Positions 1 through 7,840 of a stretch of DNA of 43,952 bases are shown in pieces (the first letter of the stretch is position 1; each line of letters opens with the position of its first letter). The translations under genes were made by a program, and so were the position numbers. Source of the stretch: Phycisphaerae bacterium (GTDB lineage Bacteria > Planctomycetota > Phycisphaerae > UBA1845); contig JAFGJQ010000467.1 of NCBI GenBank assembly GCA_016929015.1, forward strand, positions 1 through 43,952, written 5' to 3'. A model generated the notes under the pieces. It did not search any database, was not told the DNA's origin, and saw only the letters and a program-made list of their open reading frames with translations.

Positions 1-284
1 GCGAGCAGTTTGCCGTTCTTGAGGTGGACCCGGCCGCGCAGACCGTATTGAAGAGCGAGTACCTGGTCCCGCCCGCACACGAGCCGGGCGTGCTGCCCCG
101 CTGGCTCCACGGGCAGGGCGTCAATGTGATCATCGCCGGGGGAATGGGCCAGCGAGCCGTGCAGCTTTTCACGCAGAACGGCGTCAAGGTTGTCGTCGGC
201 GCGTCGGGAGGGACCCCGGACGAGATTGCCACCGCCTATCTGGCCGGAACGCTGGAAGCAGGCGACAATGTCTGTGACCACTGA
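1..284 (+). CDS. NifX/NifB-type iron-molybdenum cofactor-binding family protein (5' truncated)
   Basis: The reading frame is open from the left edge and ends at the TGA at 282-284, so the N-terminus lies outside the window. The visible part carries the signature of the dinitrogenase iron-molybdenum cofactor biosynthesis family (COG1433): GVLPRWLHGQGVNVIIAGGM, then GQRAVQLF, a GASGGTPDE segment, and the typical C-terminal NVCDH. Members without nitrogenase are thought to bind or carry iron-sulfur or metal clusters. No nif genes are visible here, so nitrogen fixation should not be inferred. The gene overlaps the next one by 17 bp, which suggests translational coupling with the thioesterase and the metallo-hydrolase downstream. 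The family call is firm; the function is open. Confidence 0.85.
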   Translation, partial: EQFAVLEVDPAAQTVLKSEYLVPPAHEPGVLPRWLHGQGVNVIIAGGMGQRAVQLFTQNGVKVVVGASGGTPDEIATAYLAGTLEAGDNVCDH

Positions 285-750
285 GCGCGGGCCGGACGCC
301 CGACCCGTTGCGCGAAACCCCGGACACGGGCGTTGCGTGGTTTGCGGGTCGGACAATCAGCGAGGCCTGAACCTCGCGTTCCGGCAGACGGAGGACGGCT
401 GGGTCGAAGCGGCGCTGAACGGCGATGATTCCCTGCAGGGGTACGCGCGCCTGATGCATGGGGGCATCATCTCGTTGCTGCTCGATGCGGCCATGACGAA
501 CTGTCTCTTTGCCCACGGCTACGTCGGCGTGACGGCGACGATGGAGGTCAAGTTCCGCCACCCGGTCGCGGTGGACGTCCCGGTACGGGTGCGGGCCCGG
601 TTGGTTCGATCGGCGTCATCCGCCCACCAACTCCGGGCGGAACTGCTGCAGAACGACGAGGTTCGAGCGACAGCCAACGCCCTGTTCGTCCATCGACCCG
701 CGCTGGTCAGTCAGGATGACGGCTCATGCCTCGAGCATCCACGCGAATAA
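268..750 (+). CDS. PaaI/4HBT-type hotdog-fold thioesterase family protein
   Basis: The 160-residue product starts at the ATG at 268, inside the end of the previous gene; the frame is open further upstream, but that start gives an Arg/Pro-rich, unconvincing N-terminus. Features typical of PaaI-like hotdog thioesterases are a small CVVCGSDN motif near the N-terminus, GYARLMHGGIISLLLDAAM (the HGG loop followed by the central helix with its acidic residue), and the strand MEVKFRHPV. Such enzymes hydrolyse acyl-CoA or acyl-carrier thioesters in the cytoplasm; the substrate cannot be read from the sequence. The Cys pair near the N-terminus is common in an uncharacterised subgroup. The gene overlaps its neighbours on both sides, so it is probably part of one transcript with them. 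Confidence 0.82.
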   Translation: MSVTTERGPDARPVARNPGHGRCVVCGSDNQRGLNLAFRQTEDGWVEAALNGDDSLQGYARLMHGGIISLLLDAAMTNCLFAHGYVGVTATMEVKFRHPVAVDVPVRVRARLVRSASSAHQLRAELLQNDEVRATANALFVHRPALVSQDDGSCLEHPRE

Positions 751-1571
751 CCGTTCTGGTCGAGAACACCGCCGGCCAGAGAGACCTGATCGGCGAGCAC
801 GGTCTGGCCTTCTGGGTGGAGAGGAACGGACGGCGCATCCTCTTCGACACGGGTCAGGGGCCGGCCCTGGTTCACAACGCCGCCGCGCTGAACATCGACC
901 TGTCTGCTGCCGAAACCGTGGCCCTGAGCCACGGCCACTACGATCATACGGGCGGCCTGGCACATGCTTTGCCGCAGTTTGCACGGGCCGCGGTGTATGC
1001 CCACGCCGGCGTGTTTCGCGATCGGTTCATCCAAAGGCCCAACGGGCGCATCCAGACCGTTCGCTCTCCAATCGAGTCCGCCGAGTGGCTGCGGCCGCAG
1101 GTGGGTGAGCTGGTGCTGACCAACCAGGGGCCTGTGGATTTGGGCGGCGGCGTGTGGCTCAGTGGCGAAGTCCCCCGGCGGAACGATTTCGAGGATGTCG
1201 GCGGGGCGTTCTACCTCGACCGGGCGTGCAGCGAACCGGACACCCTTCCGGATGACCAGGCGATGTTCATTGAAACGGAACAGGGGCTGGTGGTGCTGGC
1301 CGGCTGCGCTCACAGTGGGATCGTGAACACGCTGGAGCACATCCAGGCCCTGACCGGAGGGGCCCACATCCACGCCGTGCTCGGCGGGATGCACCTGATG
1401 TCCGCGACGGACTGCCGATTGGATGCCACGGTCCGCACGCTGACGGACGCAAACGTGGAGAAGATCGGCCTGGCCCATTGCACGGGGCTCCGCGCCATGG
1501 CCACGCTCTACCACGCGCTTCCCGATCGCTGCTTCCACTGCTCGGCGGGCACCCGGCTGGATTTTCCGTAA
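726..1571 (+). CDS. Metallo-beta-lactamase-fold hydrolase (COG1237 type)
   Basis: The 281-residue cytoplasmic protein carries the metal-binding HxHxDH motif as SHGHYDHTGG (His69, His71, Asp73, His74). Further metal-ligand segments are GCAHSGIVNT and LAHCTG. The order LVENTAG... FDTGQGPALVHNA... LSHGHYDHTGGL matches the COG1237 group, which includes archaeal dihydropterin synthase-like enzymes of methanopterin synthesis and many uncharacterised bacterial hydrolases. The start ATG lies 25 bp inside the thioesterase gene, another overlap in this block. The specific substrate is unknown. COG1237 proteins are often found near NifX-like and iron-sulfur genes, which agrees with the gene order here. 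Confidence 0.85.
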   Translation: MPRASTRITVLVENTAGQRDLIGEHGLAFWVERNGRRILFDTGQGPALVHNAAALNIDLSAAETVALSHGHYDHTGGLAHALPQFARAAVYAHAGVFRDRFIQRPNGRIQTVRSPIESAEWLRPQVGELVLTNQGPVDLGGGVWLSGEVPRRNDFEDVGGAFYLDRACSEPDTLPDDQAMFIETEQGLVVLAGCAHSGIVNTLEHIQALTGGAHIHAVLGGMHLMSATDCRLDATVRTLTDANVEKIGLAHCTGLRAMATLYHALPDRCFHCSAGTRLDFP

Positions 1572-1593
1572 CCGATTATCAAGGAGATCAAAC

Positions 1594-2268
1594 ATGACGT
1601 GCGAAAACCGACTGCCGCTCATCGGAGAGAAGGCACCGTCCTTCGCGGCGGAAACGACCCAGGGACCGATTCGCTTTCCAGATGACTTCAAGGGCAAATG
1701 GGTGGTCTTCTTCTCCCATCCGGCCGATTTCACACCGGTCTGCACCACCGAGTTCATGACGTTTGCCGCCATGCAGGGCGATTTCGAGAAGCTCAACTGC
1801 CGGCTGCTGGGGCTGTCCATTGACAGCACCTACAGCCATATCGCGTGGCTGCGGACGATCCGGGAACGGATTGAATACAAGGGAATGAAGGGGATCGAGG
1901 TGACCTTCCCGGTCATCAGCGATCTGACCATGGACGTGTCCCGGGCGTTCGGCATGCTCCAGCCGGCGGCGAGCACGACCCAGGCCGTGCGGGCCGTGTT
2001 CATCATCGACCCCGACGCGGTGGTCCGGGCCATCCTCTACTACCCGCTGAGTAACGGGCGGAACATGGAGGAGGTCAAGCGGCTGCTGATGGCCATGCAG
2101 ATGTCCGACCAGCACAAGGTGGCCACGCCGGCCAACTGGCAGCCGGGCGATGAGGTGATCGTCCCGCCGCCAGGCTCCTGCGGCACCGCCAAGGAACGCG
2201 TGGAAAAGCCCACGACCGACACCCGGGTACTGGACTGGTTTATGACCCTGAAGAAATGTCCCCGGTAA
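1594..2268 (+). CDS. Peroxiredoxin, Prx6 (1-Cys/archaeal AhpC-like) subfamily
   Basis: The 224-residue thiol peroxidase reduces peroxides in the cytoplasm. The active site HPADFTPVCTTEF contains the conserved Pro, Thr and peroxidatic Cys50. The length and the long C-terminal extension with ANWQPGDEVIVPPPGSCG are typical of Prx6-family proteins of archaea and anaerobic bacteria. Two C-terminal cysteines (in GSCG and in KKCPR at the end) could act as resolving residues, as in archaeal members with C-terminal cysteine pairs. A good ribosome binding site, AAGGAG at about 1580-1585, precedes the ATG. The gap to the preceding hydrolase gene is only 22 bp, so the two are likely cotranscribed. Confidence 0.93.
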   Translation: MTCENRLPLIGEKAPSFAAETTQGPIRFPDDFKGKWVVFFSHPADFTPVCTTEFMTFAAMQGDFEKLNCRLLGLSIDSTYSHIAWLRTIRERIEYKGMKGIEVTFPVISDLTMDVSRAFGMLQPAASTTQAVRAVFIIDPDAVVRAILYYPLSNGRNMEEVKRLLMAMQMSDQHKVATPANWQPGDEVIVPPPGSCGTAKERVEKPTTDTRVLDWFMTLKKCPR

Positions 2269-2362
2269 GGACCGCGTAGGGTATCGTCTCGGAACGATCG
2301 CTGAGAAGTGGGCCGCTTCTGCGGTCGGAGCGCGCCGGATTCTGAGGCGCAGAGGTGCGGGC

Positions 2363-3286
2363 ATGAATCATGTCTTCGGGCCGGTGCCGTCGCGCCGTCT
2401 GGGTCGCTCGCTGGGCGTGGACCTGGTGCCCTTCAAAACCTGCACCTATGACTGCATCTACTGCCAGTTGGGCCCCACCACCGTCAAGACCGCCGAGCGG
2501 CAACAATTCCTGAGCCGGGACGCCGTGCTGGAGGAAATCCGGCGGAAGCTGGAACCCAGGCCGGACTACATCACGTTCAGCGGCTCCGGCGAGCCGACGC
2601 TCCATACGGGGCTCGACGAGTGGATCGAGGCGATTCGATCCATCACGGACGTTCCCATCGCGGTGCTCACGAACGGCTCGCTGCTCTGGCAACCCCAGGT
2701 CCGCCGGGAGCTTCTCCAGGCCGACCTGGTCGTTCCCTCGCTGGACGCCGGTGATGCGGAGACCTTCCGGGGCGTCAACCGGCCGTGCGATGCGATCTCG
2801 TTCGAGCAGATGGTGGACGGCCTGATCGCCTTTCGCGAGGAGTTCACCGGCCGGTACTGGCTGGAGGTCCTTTTGCTGTCCGGCTACACGTCCGACGAGC
2901 CCGCGGTCGAGAAGATTGCCGCGCACGCCAAACGCATCCGGCCCGAGCGGATCCAGTTGAACACGGCCACTCGTCCGCCGGCCGACTCACTGGTGGAGCC
3001 GGTGCCGCACGAGCAACTGGTGGAACTGGCCGGTCTGTTTGAGCCCGCCGCCGAGGTCATCGCGGATTTCGACCATCCCGCTCCCGATGCGGGCCTGGGC
3101 GTAAACAACGAAGACATCCTGACGCTGCTGCGTCGGCGCCCCTGCACGCATCCGGATGTTGCGGCCGCCCTGGGCCTGCACCGCAACGAGGTGCTGAAGT
3201 GCCTTGATACATTGATCGACCGCGGCCTGGTCACCCGAACACCCCGCAGCACAGCCATCTACTACCGCGCAGCGCAGCCGGAGTGA
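2363..3286 (+). CDS. Radical SAM protein of the COG0731 (TYW1-like) group with C-terminal winged helix
   Basis: The 307-residue protein opens with FGPVPSRRLGRSLGVDLVPF, followed by the radical SAM cluster motif CTYDCIYC (CxxxCxxC) and the SAM-binding GSGEPTLH segment. This N-terminal signature is diagnostic of the COG0731 group, related to wyosine tRNA synthetase TYW1 but without an assigned function in most bacteria. The last ~60 residues (LLRRRPCTHPDVAAALGLH... LIDRGLVTR) look like a winged-helix DNA- or RNA-binding domain. It follows the NifX-like, metallo-hydrolase and peroxiredoxin genes and could share their metal or redox theme, but the 94-bp gap leaves operon membership unproven. Confidence 0.88.
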   Translation: MNHVFGPVPSRRLGRSLGVDLVPFKTCTYDCIYCQLGPTTVKTAERQQFLSRDAVLEEIRRKLEPRPDYITFSGSGEPTLHTGLDEWIEAIRSITDVPIAVLTNGSLLWQPQVRRELLQADLVVPSLDAGDAETFRGVNRPCDAISFEQMVDGLIAFREEFTGRYWLEVLLLSGYTSDEPAVEKIAAHAKRIRPERIQLNTATRPPADSLVEPVPHEQLVELAGLFEPAAEVIADFDHPAPDAGLGVNNEDILTLLRRRPCTHPDVAAALGLHRNEVLKCLDTLIDRGLVTRTPRSTAIYYRAAQPE

Positions 3287-3886
3287 AAACGACGCCGCCC
3301 CATCCAGTCCGGTCGGAGCACAAACGGCCACACCGTATTCTGACTGCGGTGGCTCGGAAGAAAGGCAACCGCACGTACCACACTGGCGCTGACATCCAGC
3401 GGCACTTTAGGGCGATGTGCGTATGATGACATCACGGTATCCTCAGGGGGAAACTGCGTTCTGACGAGTAGATTGGTGATGAAGGAACCTTGACAGTCTG
3501 TGGGCATCCCGGTACCCTGCATCCGCTGTTCGGTGTGCGTTGCATCAGAATCGCGGTCGTTCTGAAGTAGCGTGTTTCGTCATCGCAAGAACAAGGCAGA
3601 GCGGTGGCGTAGTGTTCGCATAACCTATCGAATGACAGTTTGCTCTCAGACACCGCTTCGCCAACGAGCCAGAACGGTAAGTCGAGTTGGCTTCGCCGAT
3701 GTGAGGCTGGTCCGGATGCCAGAAGCCTCACGAAGTGTTCGTCTGAGAGCACCCGATCGGGGCATAATGACAGTGCTCGGCGTAGGATTGGCCCGGAGTG
3801 GCCAGTCTCGGGGCAACCGCCTTGATCGCGTACTCAATGCGCGTTTGTGGTAGCGTCTGACGAGCGCCAGCAGTGAGGGAAGCATC
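3287..3886 (+). other. 600-bp non-coding stretch at the left border of the accessory island
   Basis: No convincing gene is present. Open frames on both strands lack ribosome binding sites and plausible protein sequence. Base composition drops from about 70% GC in the radical SAM gene toward 50-55% here. The right half contains a compact set of nested inverted repeats, listed separately (3641-3751), and a direct repeat of the form GCATAA...ATGACAG..TGCTC at about 3618 and 3762. The stretch probably holds the promoter of the three-gene operon starting at 3887, but I could not pick a convincing -35/-10 pair. Confidence 0.5.
3641..3751 (+). ncRNA. Candidate structured RNA or cruciform: three-way junction of nested inverted repeats
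   Basis: An 11-bp perfect inverted repeat, TGCTCTCAGAC (3641-3651) and GTCTGAGAGCA (3741-3751), encloses a second short pairing CTTCG/CGAAG (3656-3660 with 3731-3735). It also encloses two hairpins: GCCAAC/GTTGGC (3660-3665 with 3686-3691) and GTGAGGCT/AGCCTCAC (3701-3708 with 3724-3731). Together they fold on paper as a three-way junction of about 111 nt. It could be a small RNA, a 5' regulatory leader of the operon at 3887, or a recombination or transposition end. The strand is not determined by the structure. It does not fit the integron attC consensus. Confidence 0.35.
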
Positions 3887-4780
3887 ATGTCTATGTGCAT
3901 GATTGTGGCCGATGGGGAGTCGAAGAGGGGAGAGGGGATCGAGCTTCTACAGGTCATCGAATCGCTTGCATACCACAAAAGCAACGAGAAGGTAGCCATA
4001 CTTTTCGACTTCATGGTGAAGAACAACCGAGACTGCGCTTCGAGTCTACTGCTTGTTCATCGTGGTCTCGCCCGCATGTGTGTTGCGAAGGGGAATCTCC
4101 TTCATGATGGCGTGATGCGGGCGCAGCCCCTCTCCGGCCGCGAAATGGTTTCGAGGGAGCAGGTGCTGTGCGAGCTTTACCGCGATCACATCACAGCGCA
4201 GAACGGCTCCCATGAACGGAGGATGGGGTTTCGCAAGCGTCGGGACTGCTACAGGCTGGACGACGAGTTTCATTGGGTTGACGTTGCTGCGCCCGGAAAC
4301 GTTTCTGCAAGAACGTGCATTGAGGAAAACGAGACGGTGGGGTTCCCACCGTTTTCGGCGTTTGAGACCAGCGGATTGCCCGCGCATGCCACATCCTGGT
4401 TTCGTGTGGAGCTCGACATCGAAGGCCTTACGTACGACTATCTGGTGAAGCGGCATCTGCATTTCTGGGTTGACGGTCCTGATCGCGTGTTGAAACAGAT
4501 TGTCGAGGAGGATCTTCCTTTGAGGGGCTATCTCCGGCCTGGGGCCAACGACTTCCTGCGCACGCGTGTGCATGGGCAGATTCTGCGACCGCTCGCATAT
4601 GATGTGGTCATCTTTCGACCGGGCGTGCCCGAAGTGGATGTAGATACGGTGTGTGCGCCGGTAACCGGAGACGTGTACTCTGCGACCATCGAGAATACGT
4701 TGCTTGACAACAGAGTTCACTTCTACGTAACGCGTTCACCGGAGTTCTGGATCGACGTGGCTTACGCAATGGGACTCTAA
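3887..4780 (+). CDS. Unknown protein, first gene of the three-gene accessory operon
   Basis: I do not recognise this 297-residue protein. The ATG at 3887 is preceded by a GAGGGAAG-type ribosome binding site. The N-terminal third is helical in character (GIELLQVIESLAYHKSNEKV, then VLCELYRDHI). The C-terminal half looks like beta-rich cytoplasmic sequence with many aromatic and acidic residues (LTYDYLVKRHLHFWVDGPD, VHFYVTRSPEFWIDVAY). There is no signal peptide and no membrane segment. Codon and base use differ from neighbours: a sampled 60-base line has about 45% GC, against about 70% outside the island. It is followed after 69 bp by the second unknown gene. Co-occurrence with a pore protein suggests a sensor or regulator role, but nothing in the sequence proves it. 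Confidence 0.8.
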   Translation: MSMCMIVADGESKRGEGIELLQVIESLAYHKSNEKVAILFDFMVKNNRDCASSLLLVHRGLARMCVAKGNLLHDGVMRAQPLSGREMVSREQVLCELYRDHITAQNGSHERRMGFRKRRDCYRLDDEFHWVDVAAPGNVSARTCIEENETVGFPPFSAFETSGLPAHATSWFRVELDIEGLTYDYLVKRHLHFWVDGPDRVLKQIVEEDLPLRGYLRPGANDFLRTRVHGQILRPLAYDVVIFRPGVPEVDVDTVCAPVTGDVYSATIENTLLDNRVHFYVTRSPEFWIDVAYAMGL

Positions 4781-4849
4781 GCCTGTTGGCGCGCGTGGAT
4801 CGATGATGATTCGAATCGAGCCGGGTGCGCTCGGAAGGAGTGGTTAACT

Positions 4850-6232
4850 ATGGTGGTGCCGAGAGACAGGGACAACGCCTGCCATACGCGACACTTCGCC
4901 GCCGCACGACTCCTGCATTTCAAGGAACGGAAGATCACGCGTAACGCATCGAATGAGTTCGCCACGATCATAGCTGCTACGAACTGGCATTCGATACGCT
5001 GTGGACACTTCGCTGCATGGTGGTCTTCAGAGGTCTTCAGCCTCCTTCGCTGGGCGCCGTCAGAGGGACACCAAGCACTCCTTGAGACTTTGGTAGCTCA
5101 CTGGTTTGACGTCATGAGCGACATGCTCAATCAAGCAAGTCTGTATTGCAACGCCGCCGAGAGTCATCCGAGCAGCGGAGGCATTGAGGATCACCATGCC
5201 GGCTGTGCGAAGGCTCGCACCCTCACGCACGACCAGGTGACTTCGTGCATCAAGAAGGGTCTCGATCTGCCTGAGCATGTTCGCCGGACACTTGCGAGAC
5301 ACCTCGCATCGGATCGCGGCCTTCTTGTGCAAAGAGTCAACTCACAACTGGATTGCGCCCTAGCGTTGGCCAAGCACGCGATGGACGATGAGGGTCTTCG
5401 GCTGCCATTCCTCGCCTTCGCGCAGAAGCTGGGCTCAGAGCATCCCGATCACGCGATTCGACTTCTCGACGACGTCGTGCGCGTGACGGACCGAGCACGC
5501 ATTGAACTGCTGGACTATCTTGGCGGGTTTGTTCGCACCATAGGTCGACCCGGGAACGAAGAAAAATTCGACGAGGTTCACCGCAAGGTCGACGGGTGGG
5601 TCGCTGAGGAAATAGAGAACGGAAACAGTGAGAACGTTGTCTTCATGCGTAATGCGCAGGAGGCGTTCGTTCCACATCTGCTCGGATACTCCAGACGCTT
5701 GCGTCATCTGGCAGGCAGCGATCACATCACAGCGAGGGTGCGCGCCAAACACAAGGGCGAGGACCTGTACATACAAGGATCAGTAATTGACGTCTCCCAA
5801 GGACCGCCAGAGGTGAGCGGACACGGGATACAGTTCATGACTCCAGAGTGGCGTTTCGAGACCGGGATATCCAAGGGAACCGCGCAGCGTGGTGGGAGAA
5901 CTCTGCACCTTCACACGATTCAGGCTACACGGCTTGGCGACGGATTTGTCGCCGAAGTGGACGACCCGAGTGTCGAACTGAAATGGCCTGGGGGCACGCT
6001 CGAGGATCGTGCCTTGAGTCTCAGGGGGTTTGCATACGACCCGAAGTACAACATTCCTGGGGGCGGCGCGGTCCTCTTTCTGGACGGCGTCTGTAACGAC
6101 AACATGTCGCTTTGGCAGAGCTACGTGACTCTGCATCTGAGCGAGGTGGATTACGGACGAACCGGACATGCGATGCAGAACCCAATCAGGACTGGCCAGA
6201 CAATCACCAAGGAATCGCATGATGAAAACTGA
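4850..6232 (+). CDS. Unknown 460-residue protein, second gene of the accessory operon
   Basis: I do not recognise this protein. The ATG at 4850 follows GGAAGGAG with suitable spacing. Residues ~1-270 look alpha-helical (LVAHWFDVMSDMLNQASLYC, HVRRTLARHLASDRGLLVQR, IELLDYLGGFVRTIG), compatible with a helical-repeat scaffold. Residues ~285-450 look beta-rich (ARVRAKHKGEDLYIQGSVID, FVAEVDDPSVELKWPGG). There is no signal peptide or clear membrane helix. The end overlaps the start of the pentapeptide/channel gene by 14 bp, so the two are translationally coupled. GC is intermediate between the island flanks and the core genome. The function is unknown; partnership with the channel protein is the strongest contextual clue. 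Confidence 0.8.
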   Translation: MVVPRDRDNACHTRHFAAARLLHFKERKITRNASNEFATIIAATNWHSIRCGHFAAWWSSEVFSLLRWAPSEGHQALLETLVAHWFDVMSDMLNQASLYCNAAESHPSSGGIEDHHAGCAKARTLTHDQVTSCIKKGLDLPEHVRRTLARHLASDRGLLVQRVNSQLDCALALAKHAMDDEGLRLPFLAFAQKLGSEHPDHAIRLLDDVVRVTDRARIELLDYLGGFVRTIGRPGNEEKFDEVHRKVDGWVAEEIENGNSENVVFMRNAQEAFVPHLLGYSRRLRHLAGSDHITARVRAKHKGEDLYIQGSVIDVSQGPPEVSGHGIQFMTPEWRFETGISKGTAQRGGRTLHLHTIQATRLGDGFVAEVDDPSVELKWPGGTLEDRALSLRGFAYDPKYNIPGGGAVLFLDGVCNDNMSLWQSYVTLHLSEVDYGRTGHAMQNPIRTGQTITKESHDEN

Positions 6233-6959
6233 GGGTGTTGGCAACGAGCAGTGGCAGTCGGGTGGTGACTACAGCGGAAGGGAGTTGTCAGGCAACGCGC
6301 GTGGTGCCTGCCTTGATAACGCTTCATTCCGTGACGGGCATTTCGTCGACTTCGATCTTCGTGGTGCAAGCTTGAAGAATGTCGACTTGTTTGAGCTTAC
6401 GATTGTGCGGGCTGATCTGCGTGGAGCCGATCTGTCTGGTGCGCGGAATATGGATAAGGCAATTGCACTTGGCAACGCCCGATTCAGTGACGATACGATT
6501 GTAGATGATATCGACCTGGATCGCGTAGCGATCCGGTTTCCGCTTGTCGCGCAGCGATTGAAGCAATCGCGTTATGCTGGCGCGCTCAAGCGGAGACATG
6601 CAACCCTGTACTGGTTGTGGCAAGTATCCTGTGGTTGTGGGCGATCCTGGTCCCGTCTACTGACATGTGGTGCCCTGCTCACGTTGGTTTTCGCGTGTGC
6701 ATATTGGTTGGGCACGACGCATCCTCAGTCTGCATGGCTTCCGAATCCAGCGTTCGATCCGGAGTGCGGCGACACATGGAATGAAGCTGTCCGCAGCGTC
6801 CAGTTCAGCGCCATGACGTTCGTGGGCTTCAATGCGCCTGGAGCCACCTGGGCCGATGCCAAGACGGGTACGTGGGTCGCGCTGGAGTGTTGGATTGGCT
6901 TGGCCTTCCTGGGCATATTCATCTCGGTTGTTGCCACCCAAATGGCCGCCAAGGTCTGA
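6219..6959 (+). CDS. Pentapeptide-repeat protein with C-terminal two-helix pore-channel domain
   Basis: The start is the ATG at 6219 (or 6222), with AAGGA just upstream; it overlaps the previous gene by 14 bp. Residues ~15-100 contain pentapeptide repeats of the A(D/N)LXX type (FDLRGASLKNVDL, VRADLRGADLSGA), which form a right-handed quadrilateral beta helix. A basic linker follows, then a first hydrophobic helix (LLTCGALLTLVFACAYWLG), a re-entrant pore-like segment (VQFSAMTFVGFNAPG) and a second helix (LECWIGLAFLGIFISVVATQ). This is the layout of Ion_trans_2 (KcsA-like) channel subunits. The expected filter TVGYG is altered to VGFNA, so potassium selectivity is doubtful. The protein is probably an inner-membrane pore, possibly the effector of the operon. 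Pentapeptide plus channel fusions are known; this genomic partnership is not one I recognise. Confidence 0.8.
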   Translation: MMKTEGVGNEQWQSGGDYSGRELSGNARGACLDNASFRDGHFVDFDLRGASLKNVDLFELTIVRADLRGADLSGARNMDKAIALGNARFSDDTIVDDIDLDRVAIRFPLVAQRLKQSRYAGALKRRHATLYWLWQVSCGCGRSWSRLLTCGALLTLVFACAYWLGTTHPQSAWLPNPAFDPECGDTWNEAVRSVQFSAMTFVGFNAPGATWADAKTGTWVALECWIGLAFLGIFISVVATQMAAKV

Positions 6960-7481
6960 GTACGGGTAGTTGCCGAAGGCAAACGGAGCGCTGGCAACCG
7001 GGAAGGCGGCACGGTGACTCGGTGCTTGCTCAACCGGAATTGGAGAATGCCGCTTCCGCGAACGTCGTGGGCGTCGTCTCCTCGTATGGTTCTGTCGGGC
7101 CCGGACTCGGTTGCTAACGTGCATGGGCGCTGCGTGTCCTTTCTGCAGGCACACGGTTGCGGCGCCGCCGGTTTGCGGACCGGCCGGCACGGTCAAGCCG
7201 CCGGCGTGCCCGGGGCGCGGAGCGTTGGAGCCGGGCGATGGCCGGTCGAGCGGTCAAGATCGGCCCGTTCCGGCACGGACCCAACCCCTCGCGGCAGCAG
7301 AAAATATGCGGGCGTTGGCCGTGTGAACCGCGCGCGGCCCGCACCACGGCAAGCAGGGAAGACGCCGCGATGAGGAGATTGGTAAAAAAAGTGAAACCAA
7401 TTTGACACATCCCGGGTACGAATTGGAAGTTTATGTCGTGGGGCAAGAGTCACAACCTCAACGCATGGGCGGACTTCAATC
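6960..7481 (+). other. 522-bp stretch without a convincing gene at the right border of the island
   Basis: Short open frames on both strands are rich in Arg, Pro and Ala in all frames, as expected for non-coding high-GC DNA, and none has a ribosome binding site with a sensible protein. GC rises back to core levels from about 7100. A TTGACA (7402-7407) lies 80 bp before the next gene, in a more AT-rich segment beginning with GGTAAAAAAAGTG, and could belong to a promoter, but no good -10 lies at 16-18 bp. I found no direct or inverted repeat shared with the left border that would mark an integration site. Confidence 0.45.
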
Positions 7482-7718
7482 ATGGTACTGCTGACGGGCG
7501 ATAACGTGCACGAACGGGCTTCCGAGTTTCTGACCATGGTTCGCACTCGTTTTTTTCGGGCCGTTCACTGCGATCGCTGTGATGAGCAGATCTGGTTCCA
7601 CCCGTCCACCGACAATGAGACCATGGCCGTCACCCTCGCCCAGGAAGGCTGGGTTCCCGGCTACGACGTCAGCGACGGCCACCTGATCCTCTGCCCCAAG
7701 TGTCGCAACGCCACCTGA
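7482..7718 (+). CDS. Small zinc-ribbon protein (hypothetical)
   Basis: The 78-residue protein has two CxxC pairs, CDRC near residue 30 and CPKC near the C-terminus (LILCPKCRNAT), spaced as in a zinc ribbon or rubredoxin-like knuckle. Between them lies EGWVPGYDVSDGHLI, resembling the small planctomycete or Myxococcus-type proteins that read a cysteine pair, a Gly-Trp turn and a second pair. No good ribosome binding site precedes the ATG at 7482; an internal ATG at about 7536 would still keep both cysteine pairs, so the start is uncertain. It is probably cytoplasmic. The function is unknown. Confidence 0.6.
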   Translation: MVLLTGDNVHERASEFLTMVRTRFFRAVHCDRCDEQIWFHPSTDNETMAVTLAQEGWVPGYDVSDGHLILCPKCRNAT

Positions 7719-7840
7719 GAGCGGCGCCCCGCGGCGCCCCCAACACCCCCCTGATTCTTTCCCCGGCTCGTGGTATAAGCTTATCCGGACGGTACAGGAC
7801 GCCGGCTCGCGGCCCACGCCGCGCGACGGAACGCACACGC

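Noticed and set aside
1-3286. Nitrogen-fixation gene cluster
   Set aside because: NifX-like COG1433 proteins are widespread in non-fixing anaerobes and no nitrogenase gene is present.
3600-3760. Integron attC site
   Set aside because: The inverted repeats lack the RYYYAAC and GTTRRRY ends, there is no integrase, and the downstream genes form one operon without intervening attC-like sites.
4800-4835. tRNA T-arm-like sequence (GATTCGAATC)
   Set aside because: No acceptor, D or anticodon arm can be built around it.
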